Positions 55,777 to 64,000 of a stretch of 64,000 nt of DNA are shown piece by piece. The stretch is from the NCBI RefSeq assembly GCF_900187305.1, contig NZ_LT906434.1, forward strand, positions 2,480,001 to 2,544,000, in the 5' to 3' direction. The notes beneath the pieces were generated by a model that saw only the letters and a program-made list of their open reading frames with translations, was not told the origin of the DNA and searched no databases. Both the position numbers and the translations under genes were made by a program. This DNA is from Neisseria zoodegmatis. GTDB lineage: Bacteria; Pseudomonadota; Gammaproteobacteria; Burkholderiales; Neisseriaceae. Numbering within the stretch: the stretch's first letter is position 1; each line of letters opens with the position of its first letter.

Positions 55777-57810
55777 ATGATGCTCTCCAGCTTAGGTTTA
55801 TATCTACAACATAAGCATTTGCGTGCTTTTTTGCCCTCTAATATTCGATGCAATAATTATTTTGTGTTGTGGGGAAAAAAACATCCCAAACGCAAGTTTG
55901 TTGCTCAACATTTATTTAAACTGCCCACTGTTTATTTAGAAGACGGCTTTCTACGCTCAATCGGCCTAGGCGTAACAGGCTGCCCGCCGCTTGCTTTGGT
56001 TGTTGACGATTTAGGTATTTACTACGACACCACCCGCACGTCGCGTTTGGAGCAGTTGGTTTTGGCTGCGGACAGCATGCCGTCTGAAATCATTGAAGAT
56101 GCTAGAAAAGCAATCGGCCTTATCGTTGCAAACAAACTTTCCAAATACAACCATGCACCAATCTTTTCAGACGGCCTCTCTGTCCAAAGGCCGTCTGAAA
56201 AAGAAGTTGTGTTGGTTATCGACCAAACTTTCGGCGATATGGCGGTGCAATACGGAGGCGCGGATACAGATACTTTTAAGCGCATGTTTCAGACGGCCTT
56301 ATCTGAAAATCCCGATGCGGAAATCTGGGTTAAAACCCATCCTGATGTATTGAGCGGTAAAAAACGCGGCTACCTTACCGATCTCTCCACCCATGCGGAA
56401 AATGTACGTTTGGTAGCAGAAAACATCAATCCGATTTCCCTTTTGGAGCAAGCAGACAAAGTTTATTGCGTTACTTCTCAAATGGGATTTGAAGCCCTGC
56501 TGCTGGGCAAGCCCGTAGTAACTTTCGGGCTACCGTGGTATGCAGGCTGGGGCGTTTCTGACGACCGCCATTCCGGTGTAGCCGGTTTAACCGCACAAAA
56601 ACGTCGCGCCCCCCGCTCGCTGTTGCAGCTTTTCGCTGCCGCCTATCTGCAATACAGCCGCTACATCAACCCGAACACAGGTAAAACAGGAACGATATTC
56701 GATGTTATCGACCATCTTTCCTCTGCCCGCCGCTTAAATGAAAAGCTGCGCGGCAATCTTTACTGCGTCGGCATGTCTTTGTGGAAACAGGCAGTGATCA
56801 AGCCGTTTTTCAACGTACCCTCTTGCCGCCTGCACTTCGTTTCGTCCTTCAAAAAACTGGAAAAATCTGTATTGCCACCTGATGCACGGCTTTTGGTTTG
56901 GGGAAACGGCAGTCAGGAATCGGCTGATTTTGTGCAAAAACACAATCTGTCCGTACTGCGAATGGAAGACGGTTTCATACGTTCGGTGGGATTAGGCTCC
57001 AATCTGGTGCCGCCGCTCTCGCTCGTTATCGACGATCAAGGCATTTACTTCAACGCAGAACAGCCTTCCCGCTTGGAACACATTTTGCAGAGCCGCGAAT
57101 TTACCGCACAGGATTTTCAGACGGCCTCTTATTTGCAGCAAGCACTTACCGAAGCGGAAATCAGCAAATACAACGTCGGCAACGGCACGCTCGATATTCC
57201 GGAGACCGACCGTAAAGTACTGCTGGTGCCCGGTCAGGTAGAAGACGATGCTTCCATCCGCCACGGTTCGCCTGAAATCCGCACTAATTTGGGTTTATTG
57301 AAAAAAGTGCGCGAGCTGAATCCCGATGCCTACATCATCTACAAACCCCACCCTGATGTTGTGAGCGGCAACCGCGTCGGCGCAATTCCGCCGGAAGAAA
57401 CATCACGCTATGCCGACCAAACCGTTACCGAGTGCGACATCCTCACTTGCCTGAAGCATGCGGATGAAGTGCATACCATGACTTCACTGTCCGGATTTGA
57501 AGCTTTATTGCGCGGTAAAACCGTACATTGCTACGGCCTGCCGTTTTATGCCGGCTGGGGATTGACTCAAGATTATCTGCACCTGCCGCGCCGCACTCGA
57601 AAATTAGCGTTATGGGAACTGGTAGCTGGCACCTTGATTCATTACGCCTGCTATGTCCACCCTGAATCAAAGCACCCAACAAACGCCATCACAGCCATTG
57701 ATATTCTGTGTGAACAAAAAGCAAAATTACAACACACCGATTTATTTTCCAAACACTTTATTGGCAAGCAATGGGGGAAATTCAAACAAATTTGTTTACT
57801 ACTAAAATAG
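55777..57810 (+). CDS. lipA: Capsule lipid-anchor Kdo transferase (KpsC type)
   Basis: The 677-residue cytoplasmic protein has two related halves, as in KpsC/LipA, which add alternating beta-Kdo residues to lyso-phosphatidylglycerol to start the capsule anchor. The repeated motif is visible: YLEDGFLRSIGLG and MEDGFIRSVGLG, KTHPDVLSG and KPHPDVVSG, GLPWYAGWG and GLPFYAGWG. ATG 55777 is preferred to a TTG at 55759 that overlaps the upstream gene. At least four DUS copies lie within the coding sequence (56166-56205, 56290, 57116), encoding segments such as SDGL and RPSEKE. Confidence 0.95.
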   Translation: MMLSSLGLYLQHKHLRAFLPSNIRCNNYFVLWGKKHPKRKFVAQHLFKLPTVYLEDGFLRSIGLGVTGCPPLALVVDDLGIYYDTTRTSRLEQLVLAADSMPSEIIEDARKAIGLIVANKLSKYNHAPIFSDGLSVQRPSEKEVVLVIDQTFGDMAVQYGGADTDTFKRMFQTALSENPDAEIWVKTHPDVLSGKKRGYLTDLSTHAENVRLVAENINPISLLEQADKVYCVTSQMGFEALLLGKPVVTFGLPWYAGWGVSDDRHSGVAGLTAQKRRAPRSLLQLFAAAYLQYSRYINPNTGKTGTIFDVIDHLSSARRLNEKLRGNLYCVGMSLWKQAVIKPFFNVPSCRLHFVSSFKKLEKSVLPPDARLLVWGNGSQESADFVQKHNLSVLRMEDGFIRSVGLGSNLVPPLSLVIDDQGIYFNAEQPSRLEHILQSREFTAQDFQTASYLQQALTEAEISKYNVGNGTLDIPETDRKVLLVPGQVEDDASIRHGSPEIRTNLGLLKKVRELNPDAYIIYKPHPDVVSGNRVGAIPPEETSRYADQTVTECDILTCLKHADEVHTMTSLSGFEALLRGKTVHCYGLPFYAGWGLTQDYLHLPRRTRKLALWELVAGTLIHYACYVHPESKHPTNAITAIDILCEQKAKLQHTDLFSKHFIGKQWGKFKQICLLLK

Positions 57811-57861
57811 AACAAGTGTTATAGTTATAACTATTTTATAAAAAATAATTGAATTATTATC

Positions 57862-59274
57862 ATGGGAATCGTGCACACCAAAAGCAATTTGGAAAATTTG
57901 ATTTTCCAAAATCAACGCATCCTGCTATTGCAAGGCCCTATCGGGTCTTTCTTTAAAAGTTTCGGCGATTGGCTGCGTTTGAACCATCAAAAAACCGTGT
58001 TTAAGCTTAATTTTAACTACGGAGATGAAGTTTATTACCCTCTAAGCACCGGCGATACTTTCGCCTACCGAGATACTTATCAAGCTTTCCCTGATTTTTT
58101 AACCCAATTCATCACCGAAAATGAAATCGACGCCATCGTGTGCTTTGGCGATACCCGTCCTTATCATATCGTCGCTAAACAAGTGGTCGAAAAGCTTGGA
58201 TTAAGCTTTTGGGCATTTGAAGAAGGGTATTTCCGCCCCGCTTACGTTACTTTAGAACAAGATGGCGTTAATGCTTTTTCGCCCATTCCACGTGAAGCTT
58301 CTTTTTTCACGGAACAATTCTCTACCCTCAAACAACAAAACTATCAAGATCCTCCTGCAATCAAAGGTGGTTTTGTGCCTATGGCCAAATGTGCCATCCG
58401 TTACTATTGGGCAAAGAACAGCAAACACAAACGATATCCCCACTACATCCACCACCGTTGCAGCAGTATCCCGAATTATATCCGTTCGTGGGCGATTTCC
58501 GGCGTAAAACGTGCGGCCTATATGTTTAAAGACCGCAAATTCAGTCAAGAAATTCAAAGCGGCAAGTACGGCAAATTTTATATTCTGCCGCTGCAAGTAT
58601 TTAACGACAGCCAAGTTCGCATACACAGCGACTTTTCTTCGGTTCAAAATTTTTTACTGCATGTATTGGCTTCCTTCGCCACGCATGCACCTGACGGCAT
58701 CAACCTGATTGTCAAACACCATCCTATGGACAGAGGGTTTACTGATTACCGAAAAACCATTAATCGGTTTATCCGCCAACATCCCAAGCTAAAAGGCCGC
58801 GTTTTTTATGTGCATGATGCCCCGCTGCCCGTATTTTTGCGCCACGGCATCGGCATGGTCACGCTGAACAGCACTAGTGGTCTTTCAGCGCTAATCCACG
58901 ATATGCCGGTGAAAGTGCTCGGACGTGCAAACTACGATATTTCAGGCATCACATTTCAAGGAAGCCTGGCTGAATTTTGGAAAAAGCCGACACCGCCCGC
59001 CCCTGACCTGTTTCACGCCTATCGGATGTACCACATCAACACTACGCAGATTAACGGCAGTTTTTACAGCACGGTTAATTTTCCTAAAATCTCCAACAGC
59101 GCCCCGCAGAATCATGCCTGTATCGAGAAAACCATGTTGTCCAGCCCTATGCAGACACATTGTCGATTGGAGTCTTTAACCTACGCCCCTATTCATAAAG
59201 CCTCTACCCACCATTCGGAAGCCAAAAGTCTACACAGCGTTTCCATCCGCAATATTCACAACGGGCCTAAATAA
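57862..59274 (+). CDS. lipB: Capsule lipid-anchor Kdo transferase (KpsS type)
   Basis: The 470-residue KpsS/LipB adds the first Kdo of the capsule anchor. It reads LLLQGPIGSFFKSFGDWLR, then AFEEGYFRPAYVTLE, LIVKHHPMDRGFTDYRK and TLNSTSGLSALIHDMPVKVLG, all family motifs. It has a C-terminal tail of about 60 residues, polar and His-rich, that I do not recognise. It ends the capsule operon at a DUS terminator. Confidence 0.94.
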   Translation: MGIVHTKSNLENLIFQNQRILLLQGPIGSFFKSFGDWLRLNHQKTVFKLNFNYGDEVYYPLSTGDTFAYRDTYQAFPDFLTQFITENEIDAIVCFGDTRPYHIVAKQVVEKLGLSFWAFEEGYFRPAYVTLEQDGVNAFSPIPREASFFTEQFSTLKQQNYQDPPAIKGGFVPMAKCAIRYYWAKNSKHKRYPHYIHHRCSSIPNYIRSWAISGVKRAAYMFKDRKFSQEIQSGKYGKFYILPLQVFNDSQVRIHSDFSSVQNFLLHVLASFATHAPDGINLIVKHHPMDRGFTDYRKTINRFIRQHPKLKGRVFYVHDAPLPVFLRHGIGMVTLNSTSGLSALIHDMPVKVLGRANYDISGITFQGSLAEFWKKPTPPAPDLFHAYRMYHINTTQINGSFYSTVNFPKISNSAPQNHACIEKTMLSSPMQTHCRLESLTYAPIHKASTHHSEAKSLHSVSIRNIHNGPK

Positions 59275-59296
59275 CTTATATTCCATCAAGACCCAT

Positions 59297-59333
59297 TGAG
59301 GCCGTCTGAAAGCCAAGTTTTCAGACGGCCTCA
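59297..59333 (+). terminator. DUS-pair terminator of the capsule operon
   Basis: TGAGGCCGTCTGAAA and its exact inverted copy with a 7-base loop lie 23 bases after the lipB stop. Confidence 0.88.
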
Positions 59334-59376
59334 ATTAGCCTAAAATAGCAGCGGTTTATTTTAGAAAGCTTTCAAC

Positions 59377-60381
59377 ATGCAATACCGCATTCCTCAAGAA
59401 AACCAAACTTCTCCCGACAATCCCCCGCCCCAAAACAACGCCGAAGGAAATTGGGAACGCAATGTGATGCGCGATGCCTTGCTGGCCTCTTACCAAGAGC
59501 AGCGGCGTACCCGTTTTTGGCGCAATATTTGGCGTGCCGTTTGGACATTAATCTTTTTATCCATCGCCGTGCATTCATGCAGCGATTCAGACAGTACCGC
59601 TCAATTCACCGCCAAATCCGGCGAACACACCGCTCTGATCACGCTCAACGGTGCTATCGGTGTCGATTATGAAGAAGATCAAGTCGGCATGCTGCGCGAC
59701 AGTCTCGAAGCGGCTTACAGCAACCCCAATGTAAAAGGCATCATCATCAGTGCCAACAGCCCCGGCGGCTCCCCTGTGGTATCCAATATTGCCTTCAACG
59801 AAATCCGTCGCTTGAAGTCAGAGCACAAAGACATTCCGCTGTATGTGGTGGCCGGAGACGTATGCGCCTCAGGCTGCTATTACATCGCCTCGGCAGCCGA
59901 TAAAATTTATGCCGACCCCACCAGCGTAGTCGGCAGCATCGGCGTGATCGGCGGCGGATTCGACCTCACCGGCTTAATGGACAAACTGGGTGTTAAACGC
60001 CGTCTGAAAACCGCCGGCAGCAACAAAGGCATGGGCGACCCCTTCACACCGGAAACGCCTGAACAAGCCAAAATTTGGGAGAACATGCTGGCCGACATCC
60101 ATCAGGAATTCATCAAAGCCGTCAAACTCGGTCGAGGCAGCCGCTTGAAAGACAAAGAAAACCCCGATGTATTCAGCGGCAGAATCTACACCGGCAACGA
60201 AGCCAAGAAAATCGGCCTGATTGACGACCACGGCAGCGTTTACAGCGTATCACGCGATGTGATCAAAGCCCCGATGTTGATCGACTACACTCAGGAAGAC
60301 AATTTCAGAAAACTGCTCAGCCGCAGCCTGCGTTCGGAAACCTCCGCCTTTTTGGAATCCATTGGCAACCGCATTTGGTAA
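59377..60381 (+). CDS. sppA: Signal peptide peptidase SppA-like (S49)
   Basis: The 334-residue inner-membrane serine protease degrades cleaved signal peptides. It has one N-terminal membrane helix (about residues 48-65). The catalytic Ser is in VCASGCYYIASAADKIYA and the general-base Lys is probably that in GSNKGMGDPF. It is the short form with one protease domain. Monocistronic, with a strong DUS terminator. Confidence 0.93.
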   Translation: MQYRIPQENQTSPDNPPPQNNAEGNWERNVMRDALLASYQEQRRTRFWRNIWRAVWTLIFLSIAVHSCSDSDSTAQFTAKSGEHTALITLNGAIGVDYEEDQVGMLRDSLEAAYSNPNVKGIIISANSPGGSPVVSNIAFNEIRRLKSEHKDIPLYVVAGDVCASGCYYIASAADKIYADPTSVVGSIGVIGGGFDLTGLMDKLGVKRRLKTAGSNKGMGDPFTPETPEQAKIWENMLADIHQEFIKAVKLGRGSRLKDKENPDVFSGRIYTGNEAKKIGLIDDHGSVYSVSRDVIKAPMLIDYTQEDNFRKLLSRSLRSETSAFLESIGNRIW

Positions 60382-60390
60382 GAGCATACA

Positions 60391-60424
60391 AAAGAGGCCG
60401 TCTGAATTTTCAGACGGCCTCTTT
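60391..60424. terminator. DUS-pair terminator between sppA and the M48 gene
   Basis: AAAGAGGCCGTCTGAA and its perfect inverted copy with a 2-base spacer lie between two convergent genes, with T and A runs outside. Confidence 0.9.
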
Positions 60425-60461
60425 TACATATCAACAAACAGCCAATTAGACTTTACTACCA

Positions 60462-61277
60462 TTAGCGGCGGCGTTTGTTGCGCTCGTAAATAGGCATCAC
60501 TTCCGGCAACATTTTGCGGATAGCTTCCATACGGTCTTTATTGGAAGGATGGGTAGAAGCCAACGTCGCCAATGCGCCATGGTTGTGACCACCTTCTTTT
60601 TCCATTTTTTCCCATACGGTAATAGCCGCTTGCGGATTGTATCCTGCCTCGGCCATCAAACGCACACCGCCGGCATCAGCCTCTCGCTCTTGGCTGCGCG
60701 AGAAAGGCATGTTCACGCCATATTCGCTCAACAAAGCGGAAGACAGATTCACCGTATCGCTGCTCACACCGGTTTTGGCTGCCAATACCGAGCCGCCTAC
60801 GCCAACCGCAATATTGGTCAACACTTGCTGGCCGATCGCTTTTTTGCTGTGTTCCAATAAAGCATGCGTCATCTCGTGGCCGACTACCGCAGCGATTTCG
60901 TCGTCGTTCAATTTCAAACGCTCAACCAAACCGGTGTACATGGCCATTTTACCGCCCGGCATCGCCCAAGCATTCAATTCGTTGGAACGGATCACGCTCA
61001 TTTCCCATTTAAACGGTACGCCGGTTTGGTTGGCTTTTTCCGCATGCGGTTTCAAGCGGTTAAACACGGCCTGAACGCGGCGCGCGGTTTTGGAAGACGT
61101 ATCCAATGCCTTTTGGCTGCGCGCCTCATTCATTACCTGCGCATAGTTTTTAGCCGCACCTTCATTCAAGGTTGCACTGTCGTAACCGGCAAAATCCGCC
61201 ACCGAAGTACAACCCGAAACCGCCAAAACCGCCGCACACAATAAAGCGCTGCCTCGTAATGCAAATTTTGATTTCAT
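60462..61277 (-). CDS. M48-family metalloprotease lipoprotein
   Basis: The 271-residue protein has a lipoprotein signal (VSGC, Cys23). The zinc site HEMTH is at residues 134-138, with the third ligand Glu in SQEREADAGG. This is the LoiP/YcaL type of periplasmic M48 protease, linked to outer-membrane protein quality control. The C-terminus ends in Lys-Arg repeats. It is read toward sppA and ends at the shared terminator. Confidence 0.92.
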   Translation of the reverse strand: MKSKFALRGSALLCAAVLAVSGCTSVADFAGYDSATLNEGAAKNYAQVMNEARSQKALDTSSKTARRVQAVFNRLKPHAEKANQTGVPFKWEMSVIRSNELNAWAMPGGKMAMYTGLVERLKLNDDEIAAVVGHEMTHALLEHSKKAIGQQVLTNIAVGVGGSVLAAKTGVSSDTVNLSSALLSEYGVNMPFSRSQEREADAGGVRLMAEAGYNPQAAITVWEKMEKEGGHNHGALATLASTHPSNKDRMEAIRKMLPEVMPIYERNKRRR

Positions 61278-61332
61278 ATCTACTCCTAAAAGTGTTGTGT
61301 TTATGTCGACTTAAAACTTATTTCAAACTTAT

Positions 61333-61374
61333 TTTCAGACGGCCTTCCTGCCAAATCAGAAAGGCCGTCTGAAA
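61333..61374 (-). terminator. DUS-pair hairpin after the SIMPL-domain gene
   Basis: TTTCAGACGGCCTT and AAGGCCGTCTGAAA are separated by 14 bases, 14 bases beyond the leftward stop of the SIMPL gene. Confidence 0.75.
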
Positions 61375-61387
61375 TCTTTCAACCGCG

Positions 61388-62086
61388 TTACATTTGAATC
61401 GTACCGCGCACCGTGATGCTGATTTCTTCGGTTCCCGGTGTGGTCTGCTCAGGAACATGCGCCGCTTCGGCATCCATCGCTTTCGCGCGCATCATGGCAG
61501 GTGCGGCGCCGACCGAACGGTTGCCGATTTGCCCGAAATCCAAACGTACGATTTTGTAATTGCGGAACCCCATGTTTTTGGTCAGCGACGCGGCACGGTC
61601 TCTAAAACGCTTCAACGCAGCCTTGCTCACTTCATCTACCGTATCTTCGCGGCTCTGCTTGGATACGCGGAACGTCAGGCTCTCTAAATTGGCTTCGCCG
61701 CGCGTGTCTGCAACCAGCTTGTTGACGGCTTCGAAGTTTTTACTTTCCACCTGCAACACAGCCTGCTCTTCCCAGCCGGTTTGGGTTCGCTTGCCTTTAT
61801 CGGAAAACTCGTAGCGGGGAAAAGCGCTGCGATGCAGTAATTCGGTTTTAAACTCGTTTGATGTTGCCTTGCGGGTAACGTGATTGAGCTTTTTAATAAA
61901 GTTCGCACTCACTTCTTCTTGGTTTTTACCTTCTTCATGCACACGCAGGCGGGCGGTTGCAGTGTCGCGCAACACTTCGATACTGGCGCTTTCGGAAAAT
62001 TCGACAACATTGTAATGGAGCGTTTCCGCAGAAACGGGCAATACGGCTGCCGATAAAGCGGTAAACAGTGCGATAGGCTTCAACAT
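61388..62086 (-). CDS. SIMPL-domain (DUF541) periplasmic protein
   Basis: The 232-residue protein starts at 62086, where MLKPIALFTALSAAVLPVSA forms a signal peptide; longer in-frame upstream sequence is AT-rich and is not kept. The mature part has SIMPL features: ATARLRVHEEGKNQEEVSANF, LTFRVSKQSREDTVDEVSKAALKRFRDRAASL and a C-terminal IRGTIQM-like strand. The family is also called oxidative-stress defence protein; molecular role unknown. Confidence 0.87.
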   Translation of the reverse strand: MLKPIALFTALSAAVLPVSAETLHYNVVEFSESASIEVLRDTATARLRVHEEGKNQEEVSANFIKKLNHVTRKATSNEFKTELLHRSAFPRYEFSDKGKRTQTGWEEQAVLQVESKNFEAVNKLVADTRGEANLESLTFRVSKQSREDTVDEVSKAALKRFRDRAASLTKNMGFRNYKIVRLDFGQIGNRSVGAAPAMMRAKAMDAEAAHVPEQTTPGTEEISITVRGTIQM

Positions 62087-62654
62087 TTTGTATTCCCTAT
62101 TTAATACATGTTTCAAACATTGTCGGTCTAATTTAGCATAATTTATAGATGTTTTTTGATAAGATATGTGAAGCACATAATATCTAAACTCGCATATTTT
62201 AAAAGTTTTATTAATTTTCTTTAATCCATTCAGCAGCTTTTGCGCTTCTTCACAACAAACCTGCATTCATGCACAAAGCATTTTTTACATAAGATTTCAA
62301 TTCCGCCCCAAAGCCGATACCGATAACACCTAAATTTCAACCGCCTATCTGATGCAAGTGGGTTCATGCAAAGAAAATTTCCGTGCATCTTCCCTATTTT
62401 CGGCACATTTGTTAAATTGTTACCTAAATAATCTTGTCGATATTTTCGTAACCGGCAGCAAAGAAAACTCAAGCTTTCCAAACAAATCGGTACAGTAAAA
62501 TTTGGCACATTTCCGTTTAAGTTCAGGCTGCCGTCTTTCAATTCGGCATGATGTTGTCCATCTCATTTGGAGGCCGTCTGAAAAAACGGTTGTGCGCCTC
62601 AACCTCATTTTATTCAGAGCCTTAGCCGACAACAGCCCACAGGAGAAAATCTTC
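62087..62654. other. Gene-free divergent region
   Basis: 568 bases between the SIMPL gene and the antiporter gene. It is AT-rich near 62100-62440, has a single DUS at about 62572, and no gene, tRNA or strong hairpin was recognised. Confidence 0.6.
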
Positions 62655-64000
62655 ATGAAAGAACCTTTATTAACCATCCGGCCGCGCGAAGCCCTACCCG
62701 TCTCCGCCCTGGTTGTCGCGACCATGGGCATTACCATGATTGGCTTTGAATGGGTGCCGCATCTGTCTGTGATTTTGGTATTGTGCGGACTGTTGGTCAT
62801 GGGCAAATTGAAAGGGCTGTCGTTTAAAGACATGCAGGAAGGCATGGCTTCGGGCGTGATGTCGGGCATTGGCGCTATTTATCTGTTTTTCTTCATCGGC
62901 TTACTGGTATCGGCCATGATGATGTCCGGCTCCATCCCTACCTTGATGTATTACGGCTTTGACCTGATTTCACCCGACATCTTTTATCTTTCCGTATTTG
63001 TGCTGACTTCGATTGTCGGCATCTCCATCGGCAGCAGCTTAACCACTTGCGCCACGCTGGGCGTCGCCTTTATCGGCATGGGCAGTGCATTCGGTGCCAA
63101 TCCCGCCATCGTGGCCGGCGCAGTAGTATCGGGAGCATTTTTCGGCGATAAAATGTCGCCGCTTTCCGACACCACCAGCATCGCCGCTTCTATTGTCGGC
63201 ATCGACTTATTCGAACACATCCGCAACATGATGTTCACCACCGTACCCGCATGGATTCTCACCGCCGCTATTTTGTGGATGCTCTCCGGCGACATCGCCC
63301 AAGCGGACTTATCCGGTGTACAAAACTTCCGTACCCAACTTGAAAACACCGGGCTGATTCACGCCTATACCCTGCTGCCCTTCGCCGTTTTACTCGCCTT
63401 GGTACTGAAAAAAGTTAACGCCATTTACGCCATCATCACCACCATCATCGTCTCACTCATCATTACCTACATACACAGCAGCCCGAGCATCGGCGAGCTT
63501 GGCGGCTATTTCTTCGGCGGCTACAAACCGGCTGAAGGCTTGGATTTGGGCGAAGTGGGCAAACTCGTTTCCCGCGGCGGCATCAACAGCATGTTTTTCA
63601 CCCAAACCATCGTGATTCTCGCCCTCAGCCTCGGCGGCCTGCTCAACACCCTAGGCATCTTGCCTGCCTTGTTGTCCGGCATCAGCCACTTACTCGTCAA
63701 TGCCGGCCGCGCCACTTTCTCCGTTGCCGCCACTTCTTTGAGCGTGAACGTCTTAATCGGCGAACAATACCTCAGCCTGCTGCTGGCCGGAAACACATTC
63801 AAACCCGTTTACGAACGCCTCGGCCTGCACCCGCGCAACATCGCACGCACGGTTGAAGATGCCGGCACAGTGATCAACCCGCTCGTGCCGTGGAGCGTGT
63901 GCGGCGTATTTATCAGCAACGTCTTAGGCGTGCCTGTGCTTGATTACCTGCCTTACGCCTTTTTCTGCTACCTGTGTTTGCTCCTCACGCTGATGTTCGG
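62655..64000 (+). CDS. nhaC: Sodium:proton antiporter, NhaC family (cut by window end)
   Basis: The first 448 residues of an inner-membrane antiporter are present and the frame is open to the window end. It starts MKEPLLTIRPREALPVSALV after an AGGAGAAAA site. About ten membrane segments are visible. The NhaC/ion-transporter signature is seen in GVSGAFFGDKMSPLSDTTSIA-like wording (SGAFFGDKMSPLSDTT) and in GEQYLSLLLAGNTFKPVYE and EDAGTVINPLVPWSVCGV. Some family members exchange malate/lactate or other ions, so the substrate is likely but not proven. Confidence 0.9.
   Translation, partial: MKEPLLTIRPREALPVSALVVATMGITMIGFEWVPHLSVILVLCGLLVMGKLKGLSFKDMQEGMASGVMSGIGAIYLFFFIGLLVSAMMMSGSIPTLMYYGFDLISPDIFYLSVFVLTSIVGISIGSSLTTCATLGVAFIGMGSAFGANPAIVAGAVVSGAFFGDKMSPLSDTTSIAASIVGIDLFEHIRNMMFTTVPAWILTAAILWMLSGDIAQADLSGVQNFRTQLENTGLIHAYTLLPFAVLLALVLKKVNAIYAIITTIIVSLIITYIHSSPSIGELGGYFFGGYKPAEGLDLGEVGKLVSRGGINSMFFTQTIVILALSLGGLLNTLGILPALLSGISHLLVNAGRATFSVAATSLSVNVLIGEQYLSLLLAGNTFKPVYERLGLHPRNIARTVEDAGTVINPLVPWSVCGVFISNVLGVPVLDYLPYAFFCYLCLLLTLMF

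Noticed and set aside
61388..62266. Longer version of the SIMPL-domain protein starting at 62266
   Set aside because: The first 60 residues would precede a clear signal peptide and are encoded by AT-rich intergenic-like sequence.
1..64000. CRISPR arrays, tRNA and rRNA genes, prophage
   Set aside because: No regularly spaced repeats, no cloverleaf-like sequences with GGTTCGAATCC-type arms, and no phage genes were seen by eye; a covariance-model scan would be decisive for small RNAs.

Overview
The window comes from a member of the genus Neisseria, or a very close relative. The DNA uptake sequence occurs throughout, almost always in the AGGCCGTCTGAA form (AG-DUS) rather than the ATGCCGTCTGAA form of meningococcus and gonococcus. 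Many proteins read as typical Neisseria orthologues (NApe-type exonuclease III, the ACP lysozyme-inhibitor adhesin, ctrABCD/lipAB capsule export). AG-DUS, a gluconate operon, a sigma-54 type activator and an unusual capsule locus suggest a commensal or animal-associated species. I cannot name the species.

Layout. 1-7.2 kb: the end of cysE, class I fumarase between two copies of a 142-143 bp MITE, a broken DUF695/RraB-like gene, a rhodanese, fumC with a Fur-box-like site, and cysS. 7.7-21.2 kb: a leftward block of 26 ribosomal-protein, secY, infA and rpoA genes (S10-spc-alpha order) that starts at rplC, with rpsJ missing from its usual place. 21.6-36 kb: gluconate permease and kinase, a site-2 protease, a peptidase E-like protein, a YrdC-domain protein, acp, a PHP phosphoesterase, a RAYT transposase with a REP-like repeat, katA, small genes, xthA, plsC, cdsA and an OppA-like lipoprotein. 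36-43 kb: an AcoR-like regulator, a degenerate DAHP-synthase-like protein, an AsmA protein and a nitronate monooxygenase.

43.1-59.3 kb holds a complete group 2-type (ABC-transporter) capsule locus. Export genes ctrABCD run left. A divergent AT-rich control region separates them from the synthesis genes, which run right: wecB, wecC, a 970-aa multidomain glycosyltransferase, a 662-aa protein with a PP-loop-like ATP-binding motif and a cysteine cluster, and a further glycosyltransferase. lipA and lipB (KpsC/KpsS) follow in the same direction. wecB and wecC predict UDP-ManNAcA as a precursor. The two glycosyltransferase proteins would build the chain, LipA and LipB the Kdo-lipid anchor, and CtrABCD the export path. 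The 662-aa protein is the best candidate for an undescribed activity, possibly an ATP-dependent modification of the uronic acid. 59.4-64 kb: an S49 peptidase, an M48 lipoprotein protease, a SIMPL-domain protein and an NhaC-type antiporter cut by the window end.

Most gene ends carry inverted DUS pairs acting as terminators. Function calls rest on motifs read by eye. No database search or structure prediction was run.
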